A DNA stretch of 64,000 bases, taken from positions 1 to 64,000 of the forward strand of contig JAFLDD010000001.1 in the NCBI GenBank assembly GCA_017302575.1, in the 5' to 3' direction. A program made the position numbers and the translations under genes. The stretch is from Alphaproteobacteria bacterium. GTDB lineage: Bacteria; Pseudomonadota; Alphaproteobacteria; Rickettsiales; UBA3002. Positions within the stretch are counted from its first letter, which is position 1. The number at the start of each line of letters is the position of its first letter. Under the pieces are notes generated by a model. It did no database searches. It was given only the letters and a program-made list of their open reading frames with translations, and had not been told where the DNA came from. Positions 27,042 to 40,813 of this stretch are shown here, piece after piece.

Positions 27042-28288
27042 GTAAGGCTACGAACAAGACACAAATCATCACCGCGCTGGATGTTGGCACAACAAAAGTC
27101 GCCTGTATCATCGCTAGAAAAGACGAGCATGGGCAACTAACTGTGGCCGGCGTTGGTCATCAACTGGCGAAAGGCATTAAGTCTGGGGTGATTACCGATG
27201 TAAGTGAGGTGGAGACTTCTATCGTTGCGGCGGTACATACGGCTGAGCAAATGGCAGGCGTGGATGCAGTGGAAGAAGTGATTGTGAATGTGAATGGCAC
27301 GAGCCTTAAATCGCGCCAAGTATCGGTAGAGCTGGATGTACTCGCGGATGGTGTAAGTGATAATGATATCTCTGACATTATTCATGAAGGTTGCGCTTCG
27401 CTGCAAAGTGATGATGCGACGATTATTCACTGCTTCCCAACCAATTATATGTTGGATGGAGTAAAGGGCTTGCGCGATCCGCGCGGCATGGTGGGCAGTA
27501 AGCTTGGTGCCGAATTGCAGATCATTACGGCGAAGCCTTCGTATTTACGCAATCTATCGCAATGTATTGCGCGTTCGCACCTCAACATTTCCGAATATGT
27601 GATGAGTGTGCATGCAAGTGCTTTGGCAGTGCTTGAGCCAGATGAAATGAATCTTGGTGTGTTGCTGATTGATATGGGCGGTGGTGTTACGAGTTTTGCT
27701 GTTTATTTCGGTGGGCGCAGTGTTTACAGCGATTCGATTCCCGTCGGCGGCAACCATGTAACGAGTGATATTGCGCAAGGTCTTTCGACATCACTGCATC
27801 ATGCAGAACGTTTGAAAACATTGCATGGCAGCGCCGTGAATGCAGCAAAAGACACCGAGGTGATGATTGATGTGCCGCAACTGGGCGAGCGTGAAGACGA
27901 AAATGAACCAACGACGATGCCGCGCTCAATGTTGATTGGGGTGATTCGCCCGCGCATGGAAGAAATTTTTGAATTGATTCGTGGTAAACTCGAAGCAAGC
28001 GGTATGGATAAAGTCGGCAGACGTTGCGTGATTACGGGTGGCGCAAGCCAAATGCTTGGCGTTACGGAACTTGCAACGCGCATGCTTTCCAAACAAGTGC
28101 GTAAAGGTAAACCTATGCCACTGAATGGACTTGCGGATGCAGTGTCTGGCCCTGCGTTTTCAGGGGTGATCGGCATGTTGAATTACGTGACGCAACGCCC
28201 ATGGGAAGAAGAGATTTTATCGGCGGAGCAGTCGAAACGTCGTTTCGTGCCAGAGAAAATCATGAATTGGATCAGAGAGAACTTCTGA
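27038..28288 (+). CDS. ftsA: cell division protein FtsA
   Basis: Encodes 416 aa, an actin-fold ATPase that tethers FtsZ to the membrane. The phosphate-1 segment A-L-D-V-G-T-T-K-V begins at about residue 13, and the phosphate-2 strand L-L-I-D-M-G-G-G-V-T-S is near 210. G-G-A-S-Q-M-L-G near 333 is the adenosine segment. The C-terminus ends with an amphipathic basic helix (K-I-M-N-W-I-R-E-N-F), the membrane-targeting sequence. The first bases overlap ftsQ (ATGA); 158 bases separate it from ftsZ. Confidence 0.97.
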   Translation: MSKATNKTQIITALDVGTTKVACIIARKDEHGQLTVAGVGHQLAKGIKSGVITDVSEVETSIVAAVHTAEQMAGVDAVEEVIVNVNGTSLKSRQVSVELDVLADGVSDNDISDIIHEGCASLQSDDATIIHCFPTNYMLDGVKGLRDPRGMVGSKLGAELQIITAKPSYLRNLSQCIARSHLNISEYVMSVHASALAVLEPDEMNLGVLLIDMGGGVTSFAVYFGGRSVYSDSIPVGGNHVTSDIAQGLSTSLHHAERLKTLHGSAVNAAKDTEVMIDVPQLGEREDENEPTTMPRSMLIGVIRPRMEEIFELIRGKLEASGMDKVGRRCVITGGASQMLGVTELATRMLSKQVRKGKPMPLNGLADAVSGPAFSGVIGMLNYVTQRPWEEEILSAEQSKRRFVPEKIMNWIRENF

Positions 28289-28326
28289 TTTTAATCTGTG
28301 AACTTATGCACAATCGGCTTTACAAT

Positions 28327-28355
28327 TTGCCTAACACTACATATAGTGTTATCCA
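28327..28355 (+). promoter_or_regulatory. predicted ftsZ promoter with palindrome in the spacer
   Basis: TTGCCT (28327-28332), 17-base spacer, TATCCA (28350-28355). The spacer is almost entirely filled by the inverted repeat TAACACT-acatat-AGTGTTA (28332-28351), the classical place for a repressor site. A second weaker symmetry, CATAT-acca-ATATG, lies around 28373-28386. Confidence 0.4.
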
Positions 28356-28446
28356 AATTCAAAAAACCGCTACATATACCAATATGTTAGTGAAAAACAC
28401 CCGGCAGTAAGCAGTTGAAAACACGTCATTCCTAGGGGAGACACCT

Positions 28447-30120
28447 ATGTCTATTAATCTGCATTTGCCAAGCCAACTTGATACGCTGAAGCCAAAAATC
28501 ACCGTGATTGGTGTAGGTGGCGCGGGTGGTAACGCGGTCAACAACATGATCGCTGCGAACCTTGAGGGTGTCGATTTCGTTAATGCTAACACGGACGCGC
28601 AGGCGCTCGAGGGTTCGTTGACCGAACGTATCGTTCAGCTTGGTGCAAGTGTTACGCGTGGCCTTGGTGCGGGTGCGAATCCGAATATGGGTCGTCAAGC
28701 AGCAGAAGAAGCAAGCGATGATATCGCGCAGTTGATTGAAGGTTCGAACATGGTGTTCATCGCTGCGGGTATGGGCGGTGGTACGGGTACGGGTGCTGCG
28801 CCAGTGATTGCGCGTTTAGCAAAAGAGCAGGGCGTGCTGACGGTTGGTATTGTTACCAAGCCATTCCAGTTTGAAGGTGCGCACCGCATGAAAATGGCGG
28901 AAGCGGGCATTAAAGAACTGCAAGAATATGTTGATACGCTGATTGTGATTCCAAACCAGAATCTTTTCCGTATCGCGAATGAGAAAACGACCTTTGCTGA
29001 AGCGTTCCGCCTCGCGGATGAAGTGCTGCACTCAGGCGTTCGCGGCGTTACCGATCTGATGGTGAAGCCTGGCTTGGTGAATCTCGACTTCGCGGATATT
29101 CGTTCCGTGATGAGCGAAATGGGTAAAGCGATGATGGGTACGGGCGAAGCAGTTGGCGAGCGCCGTGCACTTGAAGCGGCGGAAGCGGCAATCAGCAACC
29201 CACTACTGGACGATGTATCACTGAAAGGTGCGCGTGCGGTGTTGATCAACATTACGGGCGGCCCAGACATGACGCTCTTTGAAGTAGATGAAGCAGCGAA
29301 TCGTATTCGTGATGAAGTTGATCCAGAAGCAAATATCATCTTCGGTTCGACCTTCTCGGATGCATTGCAAGGTAGAATGCGTGTATCAGTGGTAGCGACG
29401 GGAATTGATGCGGCGGAGTTAGCGCTGCGCCCTAAGCAGCCTGAGCAGCTCGCAGCGAGCGTGTCTCAGGCGTCTAAAAAGCCGCTGATGTTTGGTTCCA
29501 AAAAAGCAGAAGTGACTCTTCCTCCTGCGCCAACGCGTGAGCGTACGGCTGCTGAGATTGTGCGTCAGGCCTCGGTGAGCGTTCCGCGCGCTGCAGCGCC
29601 AAGCGTGCATACGGTTCCTTCGGTGGCAACAGCACCTGCTGCTGCACAGCCCGTAGTTCGCATTATCGATGAGAATGTGCGTGCAGAAGACGAGTTGCGT
29701 GCCAAGCTAGACGCGCAAGCGGCTGCTCAGGCACAAGCGCGTGTTGATGAAGCAATGCGTATTGCTGCGCAGGCGAAATCTGCTGCTCCTATTCATGATG
29801 ATGCAGGTCCGCTCTTCATGAGCCCTAAGCCAGAAATGCCAGCACAACGCATGGTGCATACCGCCGCATCTCCTATTTTAGAAGATGAGGAAATCACCAG
29901 CGAAAGCACCAGCAATGCGGCTGGTGGGCTTTTTGGTAGATTAGCTAGCGTGGGAAAAGCATTCACCGTTAAGGCTGAGCCACGTGCACGTGAAGTGCAA
30001 GTGAGCGCAGGAAACGAGGCCACGGCTCGCAAGGCTGAGGTGCGTGAAACCCCGTCAGCAAGCGCTGAGGAAGAGGAATTCTATGATATTCCTGCGTTCC
30101 TCCGTCGCCAAGCGAATTAG
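28447..30120 (+). CDS. ftsZ: cell division GTPase FtsZ
   Basis: Encodes 557 aa, the tubulin homologue that builds the Z ring. G-G-G-T-G-T-G (tubulin signature) lies at residues 110-116, and the N-terminal G-V-G-G-A-G-G-N-A motif near 20. The GTPase core ends around residue 320. A long Ala/Gln/Glu-rich linker of about 200 residues follows, typical of Alphaproteobacteria, which makes the protein longer than the roughly 385-aa E. coli FtsZ. The last residues [11 protein letters not shown] are the conserved tail bound by FtsA. GGGGAG (28434-28439) is the ribosome site. Dispersed repeats begin 10 bases after the stop. Confidence 0.98.
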   Translation: MSINLHLPSQLDTLKPKITVIGVGGAGGNAVNNMIAANLEGVDFVNANTDAQALEGSLTERIVQLGASVTRGLGAGANPNMGRQAAEEASDDIAQLIEGSNMVFIAAGMGGGTGTGAAPVIARLAKEQGVLTVGIVTKPFQFEGAHRMKMAEAGIKELQEYVDTLIVIPNQNLFRIANEKTTFAEAFRLADEVLHSGVRGVTDLMVKPGLVNLDFADIRSVMSEMGKAMMGTGEAVGERRALEAAEAAISNPLLDDVSLKGARAVLINITGGPDMTLFEVDEAANRIRDEVDPEANIIFGSTFSDALQGRMRVSVVATGIDAAELALRPKQPEQLAASVSQASKKPLMFGSKKAEVTLPPAPTRERTAAEIVRQASVSVPRAAAPSVHTVPSVATAPAAAQPVVRIIDENVRAEDELRAKLDAQAAAQAQARVDEAMRIAAQAKSAAPIHDDAGPLFMSPKPEMPAQRMVHTAASPILEDEEITSESTSNAAGGLFGRLASVGKAFTVKAEPRAREVQVSAGNEATARKAEVRETPSASAEEEEFYDIPAFLRRQAN

Positions 30121-30130
30121 TTTTAAGTTC

Positions 30131-30202
30131 GGGGGAACGCTTCGTTCCCCCGTGTCCCCCTCCGCCGCTACGCGGCTCGCGCAGCTGCGGCGCTACGCAT
30201 TA
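30131..30202. repeat. dispersed multi-hairpin repeat, copy 2
   Basis: Matches 7561-7633. First stem GGGGGAAC..GTTCCCCC, second GCCGC-tac-GCGGC, third CGCGCAGC..GCGGCGCTACGC. It lies directly after the ftsZ stop and may act as a 3' end structure. Confidence 0.8.
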
Positions 30203-30439
30203 GTGGTATAGTTGTAACCTCTAGCATTTCATCCAAAATAACTCCGAACAGGAGCGATAGGAATCTTGTTATTCGAGGTTCAGCAGGACCGAGTCAGCCA
30301 TGAGCCCGCGAAGCGGCGCGAAGGCGAGCACGGTGTGTGCGAGGCCGGAGCATGTAATATTCCGTCATAAAGCGTGATTTGATGTTGGACAGTCAAAGGC
30401 TTAGGTTGCAATCGTACAGAAATAACAAAGGCCACAATT
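30203..30439. other. ftsZ-lpxC intergenic remainder
   Basis: Together with the repeat at 30131-30202 this makes 319 bases without a gene. A GC-rich segment at 30272-30350 contains ATTCGAGGTTCAGCAG, which resembles ATTCGAGATTCAGTAG at 10109-10124 near rnpB. Both are followed by a similar TGAGC..GCGAAGC. No open frame or terminator with a T run is seen. The lpxC promoter presumably lies in 30350-30430. Confidence 0.4.
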
Positions 30440-31378
30440 ATGACCCAGTCACGCAACATTCTCATGCAACATACCATCGCTGCTCCCGTGAGCTGCGCAG
30501 GTGTATCGCTGCATACAGGTGATATGGTGGATATGCTGATTAAACCAGCAGCCGAAAATACGGGTATTGTGTTCGTGCGCCGCGATGTGGAAGAAGGCCG
30601 CAATGTTGTGCCTGCCACGTATGATCGCGTAACGGAAACCACCTTGGGTACCACGATTGCGAATGAGTTCGGCGTGACTGTTTCAACGATTGAACATGTG
30701 ATGGCAGCGCTTTGGGGTGCGGGTATTGATAACGCCATCATCGAAGTGGATGGCCCTGAAGTGCCAATTATGGACGGTAGCTCGGAACCCTTTATTTTCT
30801 TGATTGATTGCGCGGGTCGTACCGAACAGAGCGCAGCGAAGCGTGTGATTGAAGTGTTGAAGCCTATCACTGTTCAGGAAAAAGAATCGACCGTGACGCT
30901 TTCGCCGGCTGAAGGGTTCACTCTCGATATTACGATTGATTTCCCACACAAGCTCATCAACCGCCAACAAGCCGTGTATGATTTTGCTGCGACCTCGTTC
31001 AAGCAAGCGCTCTGCCGCGCGCGTACGTTTGGTTTCGCACGTGACGTTGAAAAAATGCGCAGCATGGGTCTTGCGCTAGGTGGTTCATTGCATAATGCAA
31101 TCGTGCTAGCGGATGATGGTATTCTGAACGAAGGCGGCTTGCGTTACAATGACGAGTTCGTGCGTCACAAGGCACTTGATTGCGTTGGCGACTACTTCCT
31201 CGCAGGTGGCATGTTGCAAGGTAATATTGAAACGCTGCGCCCAGGCCATGGCATCAACAATAAGTTGCTGCGTGCCTTGTTTGCGGACCCTGCAAATTAT
31301 CGCATCATTGAAGCTGAAGCGCCTGCTAAGGCACAACCGCTTGTGCGTGAAGAAGCAGCAATCACCGTTGCGGCGTAG
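30440..31378 (+). CDS. lpxC: UDP-3-O-acyl-N-acetylglucosamine deacetylase
   Basis: Encodes 312 aa. LpxC is the zinc-dependent committed step of lipid A synthesis. Zinc ligands are visible: H86 in S-T-I-E-H-V-M-A-A-L, and the His and Asp in R-H-K-A-L-D-C-V-G-D-Y (about residues 237-241). The general-base Glu region and R-P-G-H-G-I-N-N near 273 complete the site. Its presence implies a lipopolysaccharide outer membrane. It is placed after ftsZ as in many proteobacteria and ends one base from the converging gene. Confidence 0.97.
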   Translation: MTQSRNILMQHTIAAPVSCAGVSLHTGDMVDMLIKPAAENTGIVFVRRDVEEGRNVVPATYDRVTETTLGTTIANEFGVTVSTIEHVMAALWGAGIDNAIIEVDGPEVPIMDGSSEPFIFLIDCAGRTEQSAAKRVIEVLKPITVQEKESTVTLSPAEGFTLDITIDFPHKLINRQQAVYDFAATSFKQALCRARTFGFARDVEKMRSMGLALGGSLHNAIVLADDGILNEGGLRYNDEFVRHKALDCVGDYFLAGGMLQGNIETLRPGHGINNKLLRALFADPANYRIIEAEAPAKAQPLVREEAAITVAA

Positions 31379-31379
31379 T

Positions 31380-32639
31380 TTATACTCTCGGTAGAGTTTC
31401 AGGTTTCTTGTAGATTAAGAATGGAACGCGCTTTGCGAGTGGCGCGAAGATACTTCGTTCGTTCATCGCTAGCGCATACTCGACATATTCAGGGTAATTG
31501 CTGAGGTGGCGCTCCTCGGTGCGGGCGCGGATGAAATAAATCACATTAATACCAAGCAGTGCAGCGCTGTGCGCAATGGCTGTGCCAATACCTTCGTTGG
31601 AAATGAAGGGAATAGAAATCAACCACCAACTGAGATTTTTACCCACATAGCCTGGGTGTTTGGAGAAACGATAGCAGCCGTTTGTGACGAGGCCGCGATA
31701 GGTAAGGTTGGAAAAGCGAACGCCTAAACTGATGGTCGAAGAAACATAAATCACTAGGCATACAAGAATGGTGCTGCCCCAAACATATTGCCAAATGCCT
31801 TGGGGGATAAGCTGCATCCATTCGTAGCTATCTTGATAGGTGAAATACGAATTATAAAAGAGCAATTGCCAGAACGGGTAGTAGCAAAGAACGGCAACGG
31901 CCCAGCCCAAGAATGTTGGCTCGCTGGAGCGGATATGAGCATTAAATATGCGCAAGGTGAAGATGTAGCCAAGCGTTGCATAGAGTAGATCACCGAACAT
32001 GATGATGGCTTGTGCGATGAGAAATAGCTCTATGAAGGTACTCGGCGTGAGATCCATGTATTGCAATTGATAAATCGCCTCAAGCGTGTAAACGAACATG
32101 AGCGGTAAGAAAAAAGCCTTTACCAGCCAATTTCGCAGCAAACACGTAATGGCATGCGTATCAACCGAGGCATTATATTTCAGTAGCATGCGGCCAAGAT
32201 GATAGTAGCCGTCTTCGGGGATATCTTGGCGCGCATCGCACCATGTAAAATAAAATGGCGCAATAAGAATAGCCGCTGGTAACATGGCTAAATAGAAAGG
32301 CCATGCTGGATCATAGAATCGCTTATCATATTCTGGGAACAGCGTGTAAAGTGCCGCAAATAAACCGAGAATTGCCAATAGACCGAAACATTTTACCGCT
32401 ACGCGCTTCACGCTCGCAGGGCGTAATGCTGTCAGTGAAGCGCTAGGTTCGCGGTGACGTTTGAAGATAAAGAATTCAATGAGCAATACAGGTACGACAC
32501 TGGCGGCCAACACGGCCAAGGCTGTATCAAATTTTGTTAATCCCACATCTTTCAGTAGAAAAATAGTCGCAAGCGCAACGAAGAAGCCAAGTAAATTGGT
32601 GCCGAAATGTGTTTCAGATTTTGGTAGTGCTGGCTTCAT
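31380..32639 (-). CDS. polytopic membrane protein with isoprenylcysteine-methyltransferase-like C-terminus
   Basis: Encodes 419 aa with about ten hydrophobic segments. The C-terminal quarter has the ICMT/PEMT-type pattern: F-S-N-L-T-Y-R-G-L-V-T-N-G-C-Y-R-F-S-K-H-P-G-Y-V (split here; residues about 320-343), followed by R-A-x-T-E-E-R-H-L and P-E-Y-V-E-Y-A. In that family these residues bind S-adenosylmethionine at the membrane. The substrate is unknown; lipids, quinones or prenylated compounds are possible. It overlaps the acetyltransferase gene upstream by four bases, so the two form one operon. Confidence 0.75.
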   Translation of the reverse strand: MKPALPKSETHFGTNLLGFFVALATIFLLKDVGLTKFDTALAVLAASVVPVLLIEFFIFKRHREPSASLTALRPASVKRVAVKCFGLLAILGLFAALYTLFPEYDKRFYDPAWPFYLAMLPAAILIAPFYFTWCDARQDIPEDGYYHLGRMLLKYNASVDTHAITCLLRNWLVKAFFLPLMFVYTLEAIYQLQYMDLTPSTFIELFLIAQAIIMFGDLLYATLGYIFTLRIFNAHIRSSEPTFLGWAVAVLCYYPFWQLLFYNSYFTYQDSYEWMQLIPQGIWQYVWGSTILVCLVIYVSSTISLGVRFSNLTYRGLVTNGCYRFSKHPGYVGKNLSWWLISIPFISNEGIGTAIAHSAALLGINVIYFIRARTEERHLSNYPEYVEYALAMNERSIFAPLAKRVPFLIYKKPETLPRV

Positions 32640-33100
32640 TTTGACTTCCTGAAGGGCGTGCCGCTGCGCGGATCCTTGGTAAAATGATACCCCGTGATAC
32701 CGTAGCCCTGGCGGTGATAAAATGCATGCGCTGTATGCGCGGTGTTGTAGGAATCAAGCACGATGAGCTCGATAGACTCTTGCTTGGCGAGGGCTTCAAG
32801 CCAATCATTCATCAATGCTCCCAACCCTTTGCCACGATGAGTCTCGTTCACAACTACGTTATCAATATCGAGTTGTTTGCCGCACCAAAAGCGTGTGCGA
32901 ATCCAAAAACCGCTAAGTGCTACCATCTTTTTGCCCTCAAATACGGCAACGGCGCGGTAGCCACAGGCAAGCATGGTGCGTAGGCGCTTGGTGAACAGTG
33001 CCTTGCTCATCGCTGGGTTAAGTTGGCTGATGAGCGGGAATATGCCCTGCATTTCTGAGGGTTTCAGCTCGCGAATGGTATATTTGGTGGCCGTGCGCAT
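32636..33100 (-). CDS. GNAT-family N-acetyltransferase
   Basis: Encodes 154 aa from the ATG at 33100; an upstream TTG at 33136 is in frame. The acetyl-CoA motif A is clear: V-x-x-x-x-R-G-K-G-L-G-A-L-M (about residues 82-95) after the I-D-N-V-V-V strand. The C-terminal F-Y-H-R-Q-G-Y motif B follows. The substrate is not evident. It is the first gene of a two-gene minus-strand operon with the membrane methyltransferase-like protein and is divergent from bamD. Confidence 0.85.
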   Translation of the reverse strand: MRTATKYTIRELKPSEMQGIFPLISQLNPAMSKALFTKRLRTMLACGYRAVAVFEGKKMVALSGFWIRTRFWCGKQLDIDNVVVNETHRGKGLGALMNDWLEALAKQESIELIVLDSYNTAHTAHAFYHRQGYGITGYHFTKDPRSGTPFRKSK

Positions 33101-33161
33101 AGCTTGTGTATTACCCTGCAATCTGATTGCGTGCAAGTGAGGCGCGCGCTATAAAATTCCC

Positions 33162-33982
33162 ATGAGCATGATTAATAAGACAACACGGTTAGGCGCATCA
33201 CTGTTGGTGATGGGTGTGCTTGCTGCTTGTGGTGCTGAACCGATTGACGATGAGGCGATTGCCGAAAAGAACGAATCGGTGGATGCGCTGTATGATAAGG
33301 CTTTCAATACGCTCAATTCAAAAGAATACAAACCTGCTATCGAAAAGTTCGAAGAGGTAGAGCGTCAGCACCCTTATTCGCCGTGGGCTAGCCAAGCGCA
33401 AGTCATGGCGGCCTATTCAGCGTATCGTGGCGGCTACTACGAGGACGCGATTGTGATTCTGGATCGTTTCGTCAAACTTCACCCGACGCATAAAGCCGCA
33501 CCCTATGCCTATTATCTCAAGGCGTTGTGCTACTATATCCAGATTACCGACGTTGGCCGCGACCAGAAAATGACAGAAGAAGCTCGCCAAGCCCTCAAAG
33601 ACGTGATTGCGCGCTATCCCGACAGTGAGTATGCGCAAGATGCCAAGCTAAAACTCGACCTGACTTCGGACCATTTGGCAGGCAAGGAAATGGAAATAGG
33701 TCGCTACTACCTAGAGCGCGACGAGTATGCAGCGGCGGTGAGTCGTTTCAAATATGTGGTGGATAGCTATGAAACCACCAGCCACATCCCTGAAGCGTTG
33801 CACCGCTTAGTGGAATGTTATTTGCGCCTTGGTGTGGTGGGTGAAGCCAAGAAATATGCGGCGGTATTGGGACATAACTTCCCAGGTTCGGACTGGTACC
33901 AGTACAGCTATAAAATGATTAAGGGCAATCTCTCGCCTGAAGAAAAAGAAGATGTGTTCGATAAGTACCTCAAGGTGCTCTA

Positions 33983-33983
<1 letters not shown>
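33162..33983 (+). CDS. bamD: outer membrane assembly lipoprotein BamD
   Basis: Encodes 273 aa. The signal peptide ends in the lipobox V-L-A-A-C with the lipidated cysteine at C23. Five TPR-like helical repeats follow (for example A-L-Y-D-K-A-F-N-T-L and Y-x-x-A-I-E-K-F-E-E-V-E). BamD is the essential partner of BamA in inserting beta-barrel proteins. It is followed directly by recN and ligA, an order seen in many alphaproteobacteria. The stop abuts the recN start with a one-base overlap. Confidence 0.96.
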
Positions 33984-38539
<4,556 letters not shown>

Positions 38540-38543
<4 letters not shown>

Positions 38544-39430
38544 CCGCGTTGTTGCTGCTGTTGTGCGCCACGACCTGCTTCGAGCTCTGGGGCGCGGGCG
38601 ACGGCTTCAGTAGGCATAGCGGCTTCGCGCACACCTGCGCGAGCCATGGCGAGCCCGATAGATTTTACCTCATCGACCACAGAGCGTGGTAATTTCGATT
38701 CAATATAATCGACCAGTTTTTGCAGCATGGCGCTAAGCGGCTTACGCTCTACAACGGCTTGCTCTTCTTTGGCTTTAGGCTCTTCTTTTGGTTTGGCTGC
38801 TTGTTCCAGCTTAGGTGCTTGTTGTTGATTAAGCTGCTCTTGCAGTCGTGCCATTTCAGCTTGCTGTTGCATGAGTCGCGCTTGCAATTCTTCAGCAGTA
38901 GGCTGTGGAGGCTGCTGCTGTTGGCGCGCCATTTCTTGCTGCTTGAGCAACTCCATATTTTGCTGTTGCGCCTGCGTGTCTTGTGCTTGTGCAAGGTCAT
39001 TACGTGGCGGCGGGACAGGCACAGATGGCTTTTCTGCGGCGGGTGCTTCGCGTTTTTCTTCTGGCGCAGCCATTAAAGTGGGGTCGATGGGTTGCTGCTG
39101 TGCGTCGGCAAAGATGGCGTCTACCATCAAAGCGGTGGCGCGTACTTTATTTTGCTCTTCTTCCTGATTGCTGCTGGAGGAGGTGGTGCTGCTCGTATCC
39201 CCAGAAATCATGCCGTTAAGGCGGCGAAGTGTCTCTGGCCCTGCAATGCCATCTACGCGTAGGCCTTGCATGGATTGGAAGCTTTTAACCGCATTGACGG
39301 TATTGCCATCAAAGGTCGCATTGATGAAGGCTTCATTAAACAGATTAATGAGACTTAGGCGGCGCTGTAGCTCGGCAACAAATTCACCTGTATCGCCGAA
39401 CTGAAGCGTAATGTTAGATGGCAAGAACAT
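38540..39430 (-). CDS. peptidoglycan-binding domain protein with Gln-rich coiled coil
   Basis: Encodes 296 aa. Residues about 8-70 are a PG_binding_1 domain (G-D-x-G-x-x-V-x-x-L-Q-R-R-L ... F-D-G-N-T-V-N-A-V-K-S-F-Q ... G-L-R-V-D-G-I-A-G-P-E-T-L). A Ser/Thr linker and a Pro/Gln/Ala-rich region follow, with a glutamine-rich coiled coil (about 150-215) and a short helical C-terminal domain. No signal peptide is found, which is odd for a wall-binding domain; such a domain may act in the cytoplasm or be exported by another route. ATG at 39430 is preferred over a TTG two codons earlier. The gene lies beside the flagellar region. Confidence 0.65.
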
Positions 39431-39498
39431 TGCCAATTAACCTAACGCTTTGTCGTCGTGCTTGCAATCTTCCTGTGCGAGGAAGGCCTGGGGTTTTT

Positions 39499-39801
39499 TT
39501 AGTGTGCGAAAAGATCTTGGGCGCAGAATTGCAAGGCACGGTGCTCGATCGCGGGTAATAGCGCTTCGCGGAAATGGCGGGCGTTATCAAACCCATGACG
39601 AATGGCTTCTTGTTGCAAGATAGACTCAGGCGTGTAGAGCACGGGTGCATTTCCCATGTCACTGTTAAGGCTCGCGGCCATTTCACGCAGCGCCTCTTGC
39701 AACGCTGTTTCTGGGTCGTGGCGATCGCGCTTGAAGGCTGCAACGAACGTCGCGAATGGTTCGGTTGACGGACTAGTACTGTAACTTTGTAACGCTTCCA
39801 T
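39499..39801 (-). CDS. small hypothetical protein under a CtrA box
   Basis: Encodes 100 aa from the ATG at 39801, preceded by AGGGAGA at eight bases; the frame extends to a GTG at 39825 without a ribosome site. The protein is soluble, helical and without signal peptide or known domain. A perfect CtrA box lies 79-94 bases upstream (39880-39895). A link to motility or cell-cycle control is inferred from the box and from the flagellar neighbourhood. No homologous pair to the 75-aa CtrA-box protein at 4567 is evident. Confidence 0.65.
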   Translation of the reverse strand: MEALQSYSTSPSTEPFATFVAAFKRDRHDPETALQEALREMAASLNSDMGNAPVLYTPESILQQEAIRHGFDNARHFREALLPAIEHRALQFCAQDLFAH

Positions 39802-39879
39802 GCCGATTCTCCCTGTTATGCCCACCGGATGTTTTTGAATGCGTGGTGGTGTTGATGGGGAGTGTATAGACCCTAAAAG

Positions 39880-39895
39880 TTAAAAGAACGTTAAC
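39880..39895. promoter_or_regulatory. perfect CtrA-type box
   Basis: TTAA-AAGAACG-TTAAC matches TTAA-N7-TTAAC exactly. It lies upstream of the 100-aa minus-strand gene and abuts palindromic element C. Confidence 0.7.
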
Positions 39896-40006
39896 GCGCT
39901 ATATTTTGTCATTTGTGCTGTTGTCCTGCGGTCATTTTTGCTCACGCAGGAGGCCTACGCGCACGTAAAAACGCCTCGGACGTCTAGCAAAACTAAATAG
40001 AGAGCG
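39896..40006. repeat. possible third, diverged copy of the palindromic element (copy C)
   Basis: Starts GCGCTATATTTTG and ends CAAAACTAAATAG..AGCG, an imperfect inverted repeat. Inside it has the stems CCTGCG..CGCAGG and GAGGC..GCCTC enclosing TACG-cgca-CGTA. The length (111 bp) and placement 12 bases after the dksA stop recall copies A and B, but internal sequence similarity is weak. Confidence 0.4.
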
Positions 40007-40017
40007 TTGCTGGTTGG

Positions 40018-40692
40018 CTATTCTTCGTCGGTGTATTGGCGTTCCATCTTTTCGTGGCGCTCTTGTGCCTCGATAGAAAGGGTGGCCACAGGGCGTGCCT
40101 CAAGACGTTTGAGGCCAATAGGCTCACCTGAATCTTCGCAATAGCCATACTCGCCTGTTTCGATACGGGTAATCGCCGCATCGATCTTCGAGATGAGCTT
40201 CAGGTAGCGATTGCGGGTGCGCAATTCTACGCCCGCCTCGGTTTCCAAGGAAGCTCGGTCTGCAATATCGGCCTGATGCCAGTTTTCTTCATGCAGATGT
40301 TCGAGTGTTTCGCGTGATTCAGAAAGAAGGTCTGCACGCCATTTGAGCAATTTCTGACGGAAATACTCCAACTGAAGCGCATTCATGTATTCTTCTTTTT
40401 CGCTTGGCTTATACCCCTGAGGTAGCTTGGCTGGCTTGTAGCTGTTGCGTGGCTTAGCCTTCACTAAAGGCTTAGCTGGCGCGGCCATTTTAGGGGTAAT
40501 TTTTTTAACTGGTGCTGCCTTGGCGGCTGGCTTTGCGGCCACTTTTTTTGCTGGGGCAGGTTTTTTTGCTACTGGCTTTGCAGCGGCTTTTTTAAGCGGT
40601 TTCTTTGCAGGAGCAGGTTTCTTAGCGGCTGGTTTTACCGACTTTTTGGCTGCCGGTTTAGCGGGTTTTTTCTTTGCCGATGCTTTTGCCAT
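40018..40692 (-). CDS. dksA: RNA polymerase-binding protein DksA with histone-H1-like N-terminus
   Basis: Encodes 224 aa. The C-terminal 120 residues are DksA: coiled coil (about 105-175) then the finger Y-G-Y-C-E-D-S-G-E-P-I-G ... L-E-A-R-P. Only one of the four zinc cysteines of E. coli DksA is kept; the second pair region reads A-T-L-S-I-E-A-Q-E, a form found in alphaproteobacteria. The first 85 residues are Lys/Ala/Pro repeats (K-P-A-A-K-K) like histone H1 tails and may bind nucleic acid. DksA tunes rRNA and stringent-response promoters with ppGpp. It lies downstream of fliX and an HTH gene on the same strand. Confidence 0.93.
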   Translation of the reverse strand: MAKASAKKKPAKPAAKKSVKPAAKKPAPAKKPLKKAAAKPVAKKPAPAKKVAAKPAAKAAPVKKITPKMAAPAKPLVKAKPRNSYKPAKLPQGYKPSEKEEYMNALQLEYFRQKLLKWRADLLSESRETLEHLHEENWHQADIADRASLETEAGVELRTRNRYLKLISKIDAAITRIETGEYGYCEDSGEPIGLKRLEARPVATLSIEAQERHEKMERQYTDEE

Positions 40693-40784
40693 AGGATAGT
40701 TTCCTTGCGATTAGTTAGTAAAAACGTCACTTCCGCACCTTTAAGGTACGAGGGTCGATTCTACTCTCGTGGAAGGGGGCTGCA

Positions 40785-40801
40785 AGCCACAAATTGTGGC
40801 T
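40785..40801. promoter_or_regulatory. 17-bp palindrome upstream of dksA
   Basis: AGCCACAA-a-TTGTGGCT is a perfect odd-length palindrome in the 121-base space between the HTH gene and dksA, 93 bases before the dksA start. No T run follows on the minus strand, so it is not a standard terminator. It is a candidate operator, possibly for the adjacent HTH protein. Confidence 0.45.
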
Positions 40802-40813
40802 ATGCACACGATT

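Noticed and set aside
30272..30350. Dispersed repeat shared with 10107-10137
   Set aside because: Only about 16 bases agree closely with one or two changes; too short to call a repeat family from two sites.
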